A stretch of 63,486 bases of DNA from Aporhodopirellula rubra (GTDB lineage: Bacteria; Planctomycetota; Planctomycetia; Pirellulales; Pirellulaceae). Positions 35,466-45,583 of this stretch are shown in pieces. The notes beneath the pieces were generated by a model, which saw nothing but the letters and a program-made list of their open reading frames with translations, made no database searches and was not told the DNA's origin. Position 1 is the stretch's first letter. The number at the start of each line of letters is the position of its first letter. The stretch covers positions 1 through 63,486 of the forward strand of contig NZ_JACHXU010000037.1 in the NCBI RefSeq assembly GCF_014192335.1. Direction: 5' to 3'. A program made the translations under genes and the position numbers.

Positions 35466-36845
35466 TTACCCGTTTGAGCCTGGTTGGGCGAACGTCCATT
35501 GCACGTCGAAACCGTCCTCTTGGAGCCCGGCGGCGATTGTTTCGACGGGGCGCTGGTCGACGATGGGGAATTGTTCGCCCAGCGACTGATCCGTGATGCC
35601 TTCTTCGTCGTTCGTTTCGCGGTATCCGCCGGGCGTCGTCGAGCTGCCCGCACTCATTTGAGTGATGCAAATCTGTTTCAGCCGATCCCGCAGTTCCGCC
35701 GGTTCGCGTGTCGACAGAATCAGTTCGCTGTCGGGGAAAGCGAGCCGGCAGATGCAATACATTCGAATCAGCAATTCATCCTCGATCACGAAAGGGATCT
35801 CGTATCCGTCGGGAGCGTGGCGAATTCGCGGCAGACTGAACGCCAATTTCAATTGAGGAAAACGGTCCTTGAGATAGCTCGCGTGTCGCAACATCGCGCG
35901 AACGTCCTCTTCGGGATCGGCAAGGCCGAGTAGGACGCCGAGTCCGATGCGACCAATGCCCGCTTCGGCCGCGCGATCGGGGGCTTCGAGACGCCAGTGA
36001 TACGACGCCTTGGGGCCTTTCAAATGGAGGCTACGGTAGACGGACTCGTCGTACGTTTCTTGGTACAGCGTCAGGCCCGTGACGCCAGCCTTTTTCATGG
36101 CGGCGTAGGAGTCCGTTGATTGCGAGGCGATCTCAATGCTGAGTTCGAGATTTTCCTGTCGCAGCATCGCGATTAAATCGCAGAAATACTCCGTCGACGT
36201 TAGCCGCGGGAAATCGCCTGCCACGATCAGTTGATGTCGAAAGCCACGCTGGCGAAGGATGCGTGATTGTTGAAGGACTTCGTCGCGATCAAGGTGAATG
36301 CGATCGATTTTTAACGGATACTGAAACCCACAATACGTGCAGTGGTTAACGCAGTGACTCGATACATACAGCGGCGCGTAAAGAAGCATCCGGCGTTGAC
36401 CACTGCCGGCGCCCGTTTCCGGAGTCGAGATCGAAAAGTGTTCTTGCGTGAGCCGAGTTGCCATCGCTTGCAGCGACTCCGTTTCTCGATCCGGATCGAA
36501 CCATTCGGAGAACGAGTCGTCTGTGGCCTGTGGTTTGACTGCGTGTCTGGCGCTACGAAGGCAACGAGGGTTTGTTCCACGCAGTTGGTTCAACCACAGA
36601 TCGAGTTGATCGATCAGCGTCTCGTCCATGCTCTGTCGCGAGTCGCCGCATTCGTTGAAGCGTTGATATCGCCAACGTTCGAGCTTCGAGGCAAGCAGAC
36701 GGCTTTCGTCCGTCGGCAATTCGCAACCATCGCTTAGCAGCGACTCGACCTGTTGAATCAGTCGGAGGTGATGATCGGAATGGTCGTCGGAAGCCGCGAT
36801 CCAATCGCGAATGGATGGCAGATCGACAAGAGAGGTGTCGGACAT
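35466..36845 (-). CDS. thiH: 2-iminoacetate synthase (radical SAM), thiamine thiazole synthesis
   Basis: ThiH cleaves tyrosine with a 5'-deoxyadenosyl radical to give dehydroglycine for the thiazole ring of thiamine. The 459-residue protein has the radical-SAM cluster motif 'CVNHCTYC' (C165, C169, C172), then 'GLTLYQETYDESVYRSLHLK' and 'ICITQMSAGSSTTPGGY', which are characteristic of ThiH and the related HydG. HydG has an extra C-terminal Fe-S binding motif; this protein lacks it, so ThiH is preferred. The N-terminus is about 80 residues longer than E. coli ThiH. No other thi genes are adjacent and no TPP riboswitch was found upstream. Confidence 0.88.
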   Translation of the reverse strand: MSDTSLVDLPSIRDWIAASDDHSDHHLRLIQQVESLLSDGCELPTDESRLLASKLERWRYQRFNECGDSRQSMDETLIDQLDLWLNQLRGTNPRCLRSARHAVKPQATDDSFSEWFDPDRETESLQAMATRLTQEHFSISTPETGAGSGQRRMLLYAPLYVSSHCVNHCTYCGFQYPLKIDRIHLDRDEVLQQSRILRQRGFRHQLIVAGDFPRLTSTEYFCDLIAMLRQENLELSIEIASQSTDSYAAMKKAGVTGLTLYQETYDESVYRSLHLKGPKASYHWRLEAPDRAAEAGIGRIGLGVLLGLADPEEDVRAMLRHASYLKDRFPQLKLAFSLPRIRHAPDGYEIPFVIEDELLIRMYCICRLAFPDSELILSTREPAELRDRLKQICITQMSAGSSTTPGGYRETNDEEGITDQSLGEQFPIVDQRPVETIAAGLQEDGFDVQWTFAQPGSNG

Positions 36846-37206
36846 GATTGGCGAACGTTGTCTTCCCGGAAACGCGATCGTGAGTCGTCGTCACCAAAGT
36901 ATCGGAGCGGACAAAAGGCTCACTCAAGATACCGAAAACAAACGCTCGCCAGCACACCAGTATCGCCAATCGACCTGCGTCAATTCATCGCGACCCAGAG
37001 TGCCCGAACGCTCCAACACCATTCACCAACAACCGCAAGAAATCACCGAACCTAAAAAGCAGGATTTCCGCTCCACCGACCACGCAGCGTACGGCCACGT
37101 GGTGCTGCGAATTGGCGGGCAATCGCCCTGGGCTTCGGGGGCCGAGGGCGATGTTTGCGTCGCGGGCTTGGTTTAGCCACTGGGGGTGTTTAGCCGCAGG
37201 GGTTGG
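36846..37206. other. Intergenic region between acnA and thiH
   Basis: These 361 bases hold no convincing gene. Near 37171-37206 there is a short imperfect repeat of the form TTTAGCC-(A/G)-C-x-GGGG (three units), running into the acnA stop codon. Promoter elements for thiH should be near 36850-36950 but none could be assigned. Confidence 0.4.
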
Positions 37207-39912
37207 CTAGCCGCGGAGGTTTCGCAGGACGGTGGGGAGGATCCCGCCGTTTTGGTAGTACTGCAACTCGACGGGGGTGTCGATGCGGACGCGGCAAGGG
37301 AACTCGGTCTTCTTGCCGTGGGGGTCGGTTGCGGTGACGGTGATCAGCGAACGAGGTTTGAGATCATTGGATAGGTCGACGATGTCGAACGTTTCCTCGC
37401 CACTGAGTCCGAGCGATTCCCATGTGGCACCGTCGGCGAATTCGAGCGGGAGCACGCCCATGCCGACCAAGTTACTGCGGTGGATTCGTTCGAAGCTCGC
37501 TGCGATGACTGCTTTGACGCCCAGCATCATTGTGCCTTTGGCCGCCCAGTCACGACTGCTGCCGGTGCCGTATTCGGTGCCCGCGAGGACGACCAATGGC
37601 ACGCCTTCGGCTTGGTACTTCATCGACGCGTCGTAGATGCTCATCACCTCATCCGTCGGAAGGTAGCGAGTCACGCCGCCTTCGGTGCCGGAGGCCAGTT
37701 GGTTGCGGATGCGGATGTTTGCGAACGTACCGCGAACCATGACGCGATCGTTACCACGACGTGAACCGAACGAGTTGAACTCGCGAACTTCGACACCGTT
37801 TTCTTGGAGGTAACGTCCGGCAGGTCCGTCCGTCGCGATCGCACCGGCAGGCGAGATATGGTCGGTGGTGACCGAATCGTTCAACAACGCGAGCACGCGT
37901 GCTCCCTTGATCGGGCCGATGTCGGGAACGGCGTCGCCGGTAACAGCATCGAGGAACGGTGGGTGGTGAATGTACGTGCTCTTTTCGTCCCATGGGTACA
38001 ACGCACCGCCCGCGACATCGATCGCGTTCCACAGTTCGTTGCCCTTCACCGCGGCTTCGTATTCGTCGGTGAACATTTCCGGCTTGATGCATTCGGTGAT
38101 CGTTTCACGGATCTCTTCAGCGGTCGGCCAGATTTCTTTCAGATAAACGTCTTTGCCTTCGCTGTCTTGGCCGATCGGATCGTTGACCAAGTCGATGTCG
38201 GTCGTGCCTGCGAGAGCGTAAGCGACCACCAACGGAGGGCTGGCGAGATAGTTGGCTTTGGTCAGCGGATTGACGCGGCCTTCGAAGTTCCGGTTTCCGC
38301 TGAGCACGGCGGAGGCAACCAAGTCGCCTTCCTTGATCGCTTTGGCGACCGCTTCAGGCAATGGGCCGGAGTTTCCGATGCAGGTCGTGCAACCGTAGCC
38401 GACGGTGTTGAAGCCGAGTTTGTCGAGTGATTCGGTAAGGCCGGCACGGTTCAGGTAGTCGGTGACGACGCGAGAGCCCGGTGCAAGTGAAGTCTTCACG
38501 TGCGAGGCAACCGTCAGGCCGCGTTCGGCTGCACGTTTGGCAACGAGTCCGGCACCGATCATGACGGACGGGTTTGACGTGTTCGTGCACGAGGTGATTG
38601 CTGCGATCACGACCGCACCGTGCGTGATTTCGCTGCTGTGGCCGTTGTCGGAAACCTTGCCGACTCGCGTGAGGGCTTCCGGAGGCAGCCCGAATCCGGA
38701 CTTGCCCACAGGAGCAGTCAGCGACTTGTTGAACTCGCCCTTCATGTCCGCGAGTGTGATCCGGTCTTGCGGGCGTTTCGGCCCCGCGAGGCTCGGTTCG
38801 ACCGTCGACAGATCGAGTGACAGTGTTTTGGTGTAGTTGAGTTTGGGGCCGTCGTCGACGCGGAACAAGCCTTGTTCTTTGCAATATCGCTCGACGAGAT
38901 CGACGTTCTCTTTGGTCCGTCCGGTTTGACGCATGTATTGCAGCGTCACGTTGTCGACGGGGAAGAAGCCCATCGTTGCACCGTACTCGGGAGCCATGTT
39001 GGCGATCGTTGCCCGGTCGGCGACGCTCATGGCGTTCATGCCGGTTCCGAAGAATTCGACGAATTTGCCCACGACGCCTTCGTTGCGAAGGATCTCGACG
39101 ACTCGCAGAACCATGTCGGTCGCGGTCGCGCCGGCGGGGATTTCGCCCGTCAATTCGAACCCAATGACTTCGGGCATCAACATGTACAAGGGTTGCCCGA
39201 GCATGTTGGCTTCGGCTTCGATTCCGCCGACGCCCCAGCCCAGAACGCCGAGGCCGTTGATCATTGTCGTGTGCGAGTCGGTTCCGACGAGGGTATCGGG
39301 AACGGCGACGGGGCCTTTGTCGTCATTGGTGATCGCGACGACGCGTGCCAAGTATTCCAGGTTGACTTGGTGAACGATGCCGACGTTGGGTGGGACGACG
39401 GTAAAGTTATCGAATGCTTGTTGTCCCCATCGCAGGAATTCGTAACGTTCTTGGTTACGTTGGAATTCCATTTCGACGTTGCGAACCAGTGCACCTTCGC
39501 TGCCAAAAAAGTCGACTTGGACAGAGTGGTCAATCACCAGATCGACGGGAATCAACGGGTTGATTTTGCTGGGGTCACCGCCGATACGTTCCATCGCCGA
39601 TCGCATCGCGGCGAGGTCCACGACTGCGGGAACGCCCGTGAAATCTTGCAGAACGACACGGTAAGGTTTGAACGGGACTTCGTGCGGCGCCACTGCGGTG
39701 GCTTGCCAACCGGCGAGGTTTTTCACATCGTCTTGTGAAATCTGAAAATCGTCGCAATTACGCAACACGGCTTCCAGCAGAACGCGTATCGAGAACGGCA
39801 AACGGTCGATTTGCCCGAATCCTTGCTTCTGCAACGCCTCAAGACGATACAGGGCAGCTTTGCCCGAGCCGGTTTCGAACTGATCGCGTGCACCGAATAA
39901 ATCCGCAGTCAC
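37207..39912 (-). CDS. acnA: Aconitate hydratase A
   Basis: Aconitase isomerises citrate to isocitrate in the TCA cycle and carries a [4Fe-4S] cluster. The 901-residue protein shows '[17 protein letters not shown]', '[13 protein letters not shown]', '[20 protein letters not shown]', the cluster Cys in '[20 protein letters not shown]' and '[20 protein letters not shown]', and the C-terminal swivel domain '[19 protein letters not shown]'. The start is taken as GTG at 39912, preceded by 'GAAGGAAACCAACCA', which gives the usual length for AcnA/IRP1-type proteins (about 890-900). The open frame further upstream to 40107 overlaps the aldehyde dehydrogenase start and is not needed. Confidence 0.96.
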   Translation of the reverse strand: MTADLFGARDQFETGSGKAALYRLEALQKQGFGQIDRLPFSIRVLLEAVLRNCDDFQISQDDVKNLAGWQATAVAPHEVPFKPYRVVLQDFTGVPAVVDLAAMRSAMERIGGDPSKINPLIPVDLVIDHSVQVDFFGSEGALVRNVEMEFQRNQERYEFLRWGQQAFDNFTVVPPNVGIVHQVNLEYLARVVAITNDDKGPVAVPDTLVGTDSHTTMINGLGVLGWGVGGIEAEANMLGQPLYMLMPEVIGFELTGEIPAGATATDMVLRVVEILRNEGVVGKFVEFFGTGMNAMSVADRATIANMAPEYGATMGFFPVDNVTLQYMRQTGRTKENVDLVERYCKEQGLFRVDDGPKLNYTKTLSLDLSTVEPSLAGPKRPQDRITLADMKGEFNKSLTAPVGKSGFGLPPEALTRVGKVSDNGHSSEITHGAVVIAAITSCTNTSNPSVMIGAGLVAKRAAERGLTVASHVKTSLAPGSRVVTDYLNRAGLTESLDKLGFNTVGYGCTTCIGNSGPLPEAVAKAIKEGDLVASAVLSGNRNFEGRVNPLTKANYLASPPLVVAYALAGTTDIDLVNDPIGQDSEGKDVYLKEIWPTAEEIRETITECIKPEMFTDEYEAAVKGNELWNAIDVAGGALYPWDEKSTYIHHPPFLDAVTGDAVPDIGPIKGARVLALLNDSVTTDHISPAGAIATDGPAGRYLQENGVEVREFNSFGSRRGNDRVMVRGTFANIRIRNQLASGTEGGVTRYLPTDEVMSIYDASMKYQAEGVPLVVLAGTEYGTGSSRDWAAKGTMMLGVKAVIAASFERIHRSNLVGMGVLPLEFADGATWESLGLSGEETFDIVDLSNDLKPRSLITVTATDPHGKKTEFPCRVRIDTPVELQYYQNGGILPTVLRNLRG

Positions 39913-40066
39913 TGGTTGGTTTCCTTCGTCGAATTGCAATGATGGCGTCGGCGATAATGCCTGCCTTAGAGTCCGCCTTGAGAACGAGAGTTTAACAATG
40001 TCGTGACAGATTGTCTTCGGCCCGACGGTTTCGCGATTCTGGTTTTCCACTATCCAGGAGTTAAAG

Positions 40067-41632
40067 ATGACAGATTGCCCCCAACCTGACCGGAATGAGG
40101 TCGGCACCGCGGCAAAGGATATGTTTTACGCGTTCGATGCCGCCACTGCGCAGCCGATCGAACCCGGTTTCGTCGAAGCCACCGAGGCCGAAATCGATCG
40201 GGCCGCGACCGAAGCGGCGGACGCCCGCGAATGGCTGGCCCGATCCGAGCCCGCCCGGCGAGCCGAGTTGCTAGAACAGGTTGCCGATGCGATGGAGGCT
40301 CGGCAAAGCGAAATCGTGCAGCGATGCGTTACCGAAACGGGGTATTTGCCTGAGCGAGTGGTTGGTGAATTCCGGCGGGCCACTGGGCAGTTGCGGGTGT
40401 TCGCGAAACTGACGCGGGAACGCTATTGGGACCAGCGACAAATTGCCGCGGCTGATCCGAAACGCGAATTGGCCCCGGGCGTGATCGTGCCGCGACCAGA
40501 GATGCGGCGACGATTGGTTCCGGTCGGTCCGGTTGCGGTGTTCGGGGCATGCAATTTCCCGCTGGCGATCTCAGTGGTCGGCAATGATTTTGTTGCCGCG
40601 ATCGCCGTGGGATGTCCGGTGATCGTTAAATCGCACCCGTCCCATCCAGGAACCTGCGAGATTCTCGGCCGAGTTGTTTGCGAAACGGTCGAGCGACTCG
40701 GGTTCCCCGCGGGCACGTTTGCGTTGTTGCACGGTCGGCGGCCCGAAACCTCCGTTGCGTTGGTGCAGCATCCCGCGATCGCCGCAGTCGGCTTCACCGG
40801 CAGTCCCGTGGGCGGCAGGGCTCTCGCCGAAGCGATTCTCCGCCGCGAACGGCCGATCCCGATTTTCGCGGAGTTAGGTTCGACCAATCCGGTATTCATC
40901 ACCGCATCGGCTTTGGATGAACGGTGCGAGAGTATCGCAAATGGTTTCGCCGAGTCGTTGCGGTTCGGTAACGGACACATGTGTACCAAGCCTGGCGTTC
41001 TCGTCGTGCCAAAAGACGCGTGCGATCGGTTTGTAGAACAAGTGGTCAGCGTCATGGCTCAACAAACACCCCTGCCCCTTTTGAACGGTGGCGTGGCCGA
41101 AGCGTTCGATCGTGGAACCGAAGATTACCGATCCGTTATTGGAGCTCAAACGCTGTACGAGGAAGTCGTCTGTGATGAGAGTGAGCGATCGTTCGGTCCA
41201 TGGCATCGCGGGCCTCACTGGTACGCCGTCGATGCGTCGACCGCCATGGAGAACCACGAGGTGCACCGGAGCGGTTTGCTGCACAGTGAAACGTTTGGCC
41301 CGGTGTCGTTGTTGGTACAGTGCCGCGACAAGGAAGAAATGCTGGCGGTCGCGAAGCAGTTCCACGGATCTCTCACCACGTCGCTGCACCGGGGCAGCGA
41401 TGATGATGCTTTCACTCAGCACTGGCTACCGATCGCAGAACGGTTCGCCGGTCGAATCGTCTACAACGGTTGGCCAACAGGAATGGAAATCGGCCCCGCC
41501 ACCCAACACGGAGGCCCCTACCCCGCAAGCCTGGACGGAAACAGCACCTCAGTCGGCTACGCCAGCCTGCAAAGATTCGTCCGCCCAGTGTGTTATCAAA
41601 ATTGGCCGGAAGAGCAGATTGGTGGGTGGTGA
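40067..41632 (+). CDS. Aldehyde dehydrogenase, alpha-ketoglutaric semialdehyde type
   Basis: The 521-residue NAD(P)-dependent enzyme most resembles 2,5-dioxovalerate (alpha-ketoglutaric semialdehyde) dehydrogenases of the pentose/hexuronate pathways, which make 2-oxoglutarate. Visible features are '[20 protein letters not shown]', '[20 protein letters not shown]', '[18 protein letters not shown]', the active-site Glu in '[12 protein letters not shown]' (about 269) and the catalytic Cys306 in 'NGHMCTKPG'. The ATG at 40067 follows 'CCAGGAGTTAAAG'. It is divergent from acnA and stands alone, so the exact substrate is inferred by family resemblance only. Confidence 0.88.
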   Translation: MTDCPQPDRNEVGTAAKDMFYAFDAATAQPIEPGFVEATEAEIDRAATEAADAREWLARSEPARRAELLEQVADAMEARQSEIVQRCVTETGYLPERVVGEFRRATGQLRVFAKLTRERYWDQRQIAAADPKRELAPGVIVPRPEMRRRLVPVGPVAVFGACNFPLAISVVGNDFVAAIAVGCPVIVKSHPSHPGTCEILGRVVCETVERLGFPAGTFALLHGRRPETSVALVQHPAIAAVGFTGSPVGGRALAEAILRRERPIPIFAELGSTNPVFITASALDERCESIANGFAESLRFGNGHMCTKPGVLVVPKDACDRFVEQVVSVMAQQTPLPLLNGGVAEAFDRGTEDYRSVIGAQTLYEEVVCDESERSFGPWHRGPHWYAVDASTAMENHEVHRSGLLHSETFGPVSLLVQCRDKEEMLAVAKQFHGSLTTSLHRGSDDDAFTQHWLPIAERFAGRIVYNGWPTGMEIGPATQHGGPYPASLDGNSTSVGYASLQRFVRPVCYQNWPEEQIGGW

Positions 41633-41648
41633 TGGTTGATGGTTAGAC

Positions 41649-42361
41649 AGGCCCGGAGGGCCGATACAACGATTGCCGGGGGTGATAACCCCCGGTATCT
41701 GATTTCCACTTCCCAACCCAAGGCCCGGAGGGCCGACACAATTGCCTGCACTCCTGGGTGTCATGCCAGAGTTGTGTCGGCCCTTCAGGCCTTGGGGGGT
41801 TGTATTGGATGAGTATCCGGGGCCTGACGGCCCCGGCATTGGTTGTGCCAGCCCTCCGGGCTTTAGTGCATGGCTTGTGCCAGCCCTTCGGGCTTTGGGT
41901 GGCAGATTGGTATCCGCCGTCCGGCCAATGATGGCGAAGTTGTGTCAGCTCTCCTGGAAATCAAGAGTTCCTTTTCATCTGGCCTCTTAGCATTTCTTGC
42001 ATCTTAGGCCCGGAGGGCCGACACAACGAATGCCGGGGGTGATAACCCCCGGTATCTGATTTCCACTTCCCAACCCAAGGCCCGGAGGGCCGACACAATT
42101 GCCTGCACTCCTGGGTGTCATGCCAGAGTTGTGTCGGCCCTTCAGGCCTTGGGGGTTGTATTGGATGAGTATCCGGGGCCTGACGGCCCCGGCATTGGTT
42201 GTGCCAGCCCTCCGGGCTTTAGTGCATGGCTTGTGCCAGCCCTTCGGGCTTTGGGTGGCAGATTGGTATCCGCCGTCCGGCCAATGATGGCGAAGTTGTG
42301 TCAGCTTTCCTGGAAATCAAAAGTTCCTTTTCATCTGGCCTCTTAGCATTCCTTGCATCTT
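41649..42361. repeat. Two-copy ~357-bp tandem duplication made of REP-like palindromes
   Basis: Bases 41649-42005 and 42006-42361 are near-identical (a handful of single-base differences and one missing G), and a third copy breaks off after about 22 bases at 42362. Each unit contains a set of hairpins: AGGCCCGGAGGGCC, CCGGGGGTGATAACCCCCGG, GGCCCTTCAGGCC, CCGGGGCCTGACGGCCCCGG and two AGCCC-TCC/TTC-GGGCT stems, often next to GACACAA or TTGTGTC. Open frames across the units are repeats of non-coding composition. The array flanks a RAYT-type transposase gene. Confidence 0.9.
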
Positions 42362-42389
42362 AGGCCCGGAGGGCCGACACAACTTTATG

Positions 42390-42899
42390 TCAGTCCCACA
42401 CGTATCGCTCGTCGAATTCGATTCCGTGTTTGGAGAGGAGATTGAGATACTCGGACTGGTAGGGTTCTTTGGTGTGGTGCTGCATCTGATTGGCGATGTA
42501 GCAATCGACTCGGTCTTTTTGGGATGTGCTTACCGTGAAGGCTCCATAGCCGTCTTGCCATCCAAATTTGCGAAGTGAGTCGTTTGTCGCGTTGATGTGC
42601 TTGCTGGTGTTCGCTTTGAGTTTTCCGACAAAGGCGGCCACTGCGATCTTCGCGGGGATCCGCACGAGGAGGTGTGCGTGGTCGATGTGCCCGCCGACTC
42701 GCAAGGCGCTGCCGCTCAGTTCTGTGCACGTGCCTGCCATGTATGCGAACACACTTTCGCGAAACTCGTCTTCCCGCAGATAAGGCTTCCGGTTCTTGGT
42801 GCTGAACACAATGTGGTACAGCAACTGTTGGTGTGTGCTCACCAAATTCGCCTGGGACAAAGGGGCGTGAAAGGAAATGAGTTGCACCTGTTTTACCAT
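42390..42899 (-). CDS. REP-associated tyrosine transposase (IS200/IS605 TnpA-like)
   Basis: The 169-residue protein belongs to the Y1 (HUH) single-stranded DNA transposase family. It has 'HQQLLYHIVFSTKNRKPYL' (family start region), the HUH-type motif 'GGHIDHAHLLVRIP', and the C-terminal helix with the probable catalytic Tyr in 'DRVDCYIANQMQHHTKEPYQ'. The surrounding REP-like palindromes on both sides fit a RAYT, the domesticated family that spreads REP elements. The frame starts at ATG 42899, which has no good ribosome-binding site; a GTG at 42842 would give the usual 'STHxxLLYH' beginning and may be the true start. The gene appears intact. Confidence 0.88.
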   Translation of the reverse strand: MVKQVQLISFHAPLSQANLVSTHQQLLYHIVFSTKNRKPYLREDEFRESVFAYMAGTCTELSGSALRVGGHIDHAHLLVRIPAKIAVAAFVGKLKANTSKHINATNDSLRKFGWQDGYGAFTVSTSQKDRVDCYIANQMQHHTKEPYQSEYLNLLSKHGIEFDERYVWD

Positions 42900-42904
42900 C
42901 TGCC

Positions 42905-43345
42905 CGGCGGCGATGCCCGGGTTGTGTCGGCCCTCCAGGCCTTGGGGTTGGGTTGGCTGGATGACCGGGGCCTTGCGGCCCCGGCATTGGTTGTGTCAGC
43001 CCTCCGGGCTTTTGGGGGCTGGGTAGTGTTGGCCCTCTGGGGTTTTGGGTGCTTTTTGGGGTGGCTGGATTTCAGGCCCGGAGGGCCGGTACAACCAATG
43101 CCGGGGGTGTTAACCCCCGTGTCTGTTTGGCGCTTCAAAACTCAAGGCCTGGAGGGCCGACACAATCGTCTGCGCTACAGAGCGTAGCGGCAGAATTGTG
43201 TCGGCCCTTCAGGCCTTGGGGTTAGATTGGTTGGATGACCGGGGCCTGACGGCCCCGGCATTGGTTGTGTCAGCCCTCCCGCCTTTGGGGACAGGATTGA
43301 ATCAACCCTTCCGGCTTGTGGGCCGAGCTGTATCAGCCTTTTGGG
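42905..43345. repeat. REP-like palindrome array downstream of the RAYT gene
   Basis: This stretch holds further variants of the same hairpins: CCGGGGCCTTGCGGCCCCGG (about 42965), AGCCCTCCGGGCT (about 43000), CCGGGGGTGTTAACCCCCG (about 43101), AGGCCTGGAGGGCCGACACAA (about 43145), TTGTGTCGGCCCTTCAGGCC (about 43196) and CCGGGGCCTGACGGCCCCGG (about 43240). The last unit, around 43335-43350, supplies the stop codon of the kelch/DUF4198 gene. Apart from these palindromes no gene is seen. Confidence 0.8.
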
Positions 43346-45033
43346 CTTTCTGTACCTTCACCCTTGCCCGTTAGCTTGACGGCATCGATGTTGGTGAACT
43401 TTCCGATTTGCATGTTGGCTCCTCCAATGAGGAGGAGTTCCGTTTCGCTGCGTGGGAGCATGCGGTGGAAGAATCGGGCGGGGTCGCATTGGGCGATGGT
43501 TTGCCATTGGCGTCCGTCTTCGCTGAGTTGGTGAAGGAAGCCGTCCATCGTGTTGACGTAGAGGTTGCCACCAGTTGCGAACGAGGCGGTGCCGAAGCCG
43601 GCCATTGCTTTGCCGGGTAGGGAAGGTGCGTCGGTCCATGTGTCGGTTTGGGGATCGTAGACGTCGACTCGCGTGGTCGGGCCGTTTTCGGCATGCATGC
43701 CGCCGAGGACGAACAGTTTATTGTTGTGTGCGGCGACGCTGATGGCCCGGCGTCGAAATGGTGGTTTCGCGAGCGGTTGCCATGTGGCGTTGGCGTCGTT
43801 GAGGTCGAGCGACCAAGCCGTTTGATGCCACTTGCTTTCGTCGCTTTCGCCCTGCAGGCTCCATCCGCCAAACACATAAGCGGTGTCCCCTAGCACGGCG
43901 GCGTCGAGAGACGAGCGAGGTTCCGGGAGATCGGCGAGTTTCGTCCACTGTTGTGTCTTTGCGTCGAAGCGCGAAACCGATGTTTGCGAACGGAGGTCTT
44001 GGTCTTCGCCTTCTGCGTTCATCGCGGTGAACCCGCCGATGCGAATCACATCCTCACCGTGAGGTACCAGTGCGAGTCCTTGCAACGATGGGCCCGACGC
44101 CAACTCTTTCCACTCGCTGGTTGTTTCATCGCCGGATTTGGCGGCAGCAAGATCCAGCATCCAGAACCGGTTGGATTGTTCTTCGATCGAGTACGAGTGA
44201 GCACTGCCGGTGTGGCCGCCGTAAACGTACAGTTTGTCGCCCGCGATGGTGGCACCGAAGCTGGTTAACTCTTCGGGCAGGTCAGGCAGTCCGGCGGGTT
44301 CGATCGATGCTGAGCTTTCGGGTGCGACTTCGGGTTCGGTTTGGGGGGCAACGCGAAACGTTGCCGTTAGATAATCGGTCGTGCTGCGGAAGACGTCGCC
44401 GTCGAGCGTGCCGGAGGCGTCTTTGTCGGTCACTCCGACAACGATCGCGTTCAGTCCTTCCTCGACTTCTTCGCTCGTGAAGCGAACGACGCCTTCGCCA
44501 TCGGTTTCGCGTGACGCTTCTTCATGACCTTCTTCGCAGTACAGAGCCACCTTCGTCTCGGCCAACGGTTTGCCGCTGTGAAGAACGGTGACTTCGATCC
44601 CGCCGTCGTCTTCGGCGCGGACGACGGTTTGCAGCGCTGCATCCTCACGAGGCTTGGCAGGCCAATCGTGCGGGTTGGATTGCGAGAGATGTTCGACGTG
44701 GTAAGTCAATTTCGTTCCGTGGTAGAGACCGTAGGTCACCGAACCTGAGATTTCATGTTCCGGATCGATGGGCGAATCGGATTGTAGACCAACGAGGGTG
44801 TCGGTGTTTACCGGGGTGGTTGCGATGGCCGTGGAGTCGCCGGCGGATGCCAATTGAATCGCTTGGATTGATTCGGGCATCGGATACGTGCGGTCGTCAG
44901 GGGTTTCGCCGAACCACATGACGGCTTTGCCCTCGTCATCGGTTGATAGCCAAGGGAAGTGCGCGTGGGCGGCGTTCGCGGAGAGCACGAGAATCGTCGC
45001 GGTCATCGCGAGAGCGTGTTTGTTGATGTTCAT
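43333..45033 (-). CDS. Secreted protein with DUF4198-type and kelch-repeat domains
   Basis: The 566-residue protein has a signal peptide ('ALAMTATILVLSANAAHA') and begins the mature part with 'HFPWLSTDDEGKAVMWFGET', typical of DUF4198 proteins, which are secreted and share features with the metal-handling NikM/CbiK family. A carboxypeptidase-regulatory-like stretch follows ('VLHSGKPLAETKVALYCEEG'). From about residue 255 kelch motifs build a beta-propeller ('GDKLYVYGGHTGSAHSYSIE', 'DTAYVFGGWSLQGESDESKW', 'NKLFVLGGMHAENGPTTRVD'). The last residues and stop codon lie in a REP-like element, so the natural C-terminus may have been replaced. It probably belongs to one operon with the lipoprotein and DUF1559 genes upstream. 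Confidence 0.85.
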   Translation of the reverse strand: MNINKHALAMTATILVLSANAAHAHFPWLSTDDEGKAVMWFGETPDDRTYPMPESIQAIQLASAGDSTAIATTPVNTDTLVGLQSDSPIDPEHEISGSVTYGLYHGTKLTYHVEHLSQSNPHDWPAKPREDAALQTVVRAEDDGGIEVTVLHSGKPLAETKVALYCEEGHEEASRETDGEGVVRFTSEEVEEGLNAIVVGVTDKDASGTLDGDVFRSTTDYLTATFRVAPQTEPEVAPESSASIEPAGLPDLPEELTSFGATIAGDKLYVYGGHTGSAHSYSIEEQSNRFWMLDLAAAKSGDETTSEWKELASGPSLQGLALVPHGEDVIRIGGFTAMNAEGEDQDLRSQTSVSRFDAKTQQWTKLADLPEPRSSLDAAVLGDTAYVFGGWSLQGESDESKWHQTAWSLDLNDANATWQPLAKPPFRRRAISVAAHNNKLFVLGGMHAENGPTTRVDVYDPQTDTWTDAPSLPGKAMAGFGTASFATGGNLYVNTMDGFLHQLSEDGRQWQTIAQCDPARFFHRMLPRSETELLLIGGANMQIGKFTNIDAVKLTGKGEGTESPKG

Positions 45034-45148
45034 GGAAATGTTTGGTGAAAGATGGTTTGTGTGTTTCGATCGAAGCACATCCGGGCGGCGGGAGTCGGCC
45101 ACGTGGCTGCTCGATCAAAAGTGATGATGTGTCTAAGAGCGTGGAACG

Positions 45149-45583
45149 CTATCGGCTCGATAGTTCAAACCGATAGTGATTGTCGGTTTCGGGATCGACG
45201 GTTGCCTGCAATGCCCCTGAACGCTGGTAGCGTGACGGGACAGAGCGAGCGTTCAGTGGATCGCGGTCACCGGATTGGATCGCCTCGATTGCTTCATTCA
45301 GTTCCGGACTGTTGGGCGTCACGACAACGTCGTACTGTCCTGGCGCGAGCCCGTTGTTTTGTTCGATTTGGAACTTTCCTTCGGAAACGATCGTTGCCGC
45401 ATCGCCGCTGCGTTGATCGGAGATGAACCGAATCGTTGCGGAGGAAACCGGTCGGTCATCAAGTGTTACTTCACCGGTGACGGGTAAGCGTTCGATGGTT
45501 TGATTGAGATCGCATCCGAGCAGTATGAAGGATGACACACTCAGTACGGCGAAACAACAAAAATTGTCAATTTGCGAACTCAC
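45149..45583 (-). CDS. Small lipoprotein with carboxypeptidase-regulatory-like fold
   Basis: The 144-residue protein has a signal peptide with lipobox 'FILLGC' and the planctomycete pattern '[20 protein letters not shown]' followed by '[13 protein letters not shown]', a transthyretin-like/regulatory beta-sandwich found in many small lipoproteins next to DUF1559 genes in Planctomycetes. The function is unknown. The start is GTG at 45583, overlapping the TGA of the DUF1559 gene, so the two are translated together. Confidence 0.85.
   Translation of the reverse strand: MSSQIDNFCCFAVLSVSSFILLGCDLNQTIERLPVTGEVTLDDRPVSSATIRFISDQRSGDAATIVSEGKFQIEQNNGLAPGQYDVVVTPNSPELNEAIEAIQSGDRDPLNARSVPSRYQRSGALQATVDPETDNHYRFELSSR

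Noticed and set aside
34266..35477. 403-residue plus-strand ORF opposite hisB and the following gap
   Set aside because: It runs antisense through hisB, lacks any domain, and its composition is a shadow of the real gene.
36846..37206. Upstream region of thiH searched for a TPP riboswitch
   Set aside because: No CUGAGA ... ACCUGA-type elements of the thiamine aptamer were found.
41649..42361. REP array considered as a CRISPR or an integron-type cassette array
   Set aside because: The repeats are short palindromes of several types in a duplicated block, without regular spacers, integrase or cas genes.
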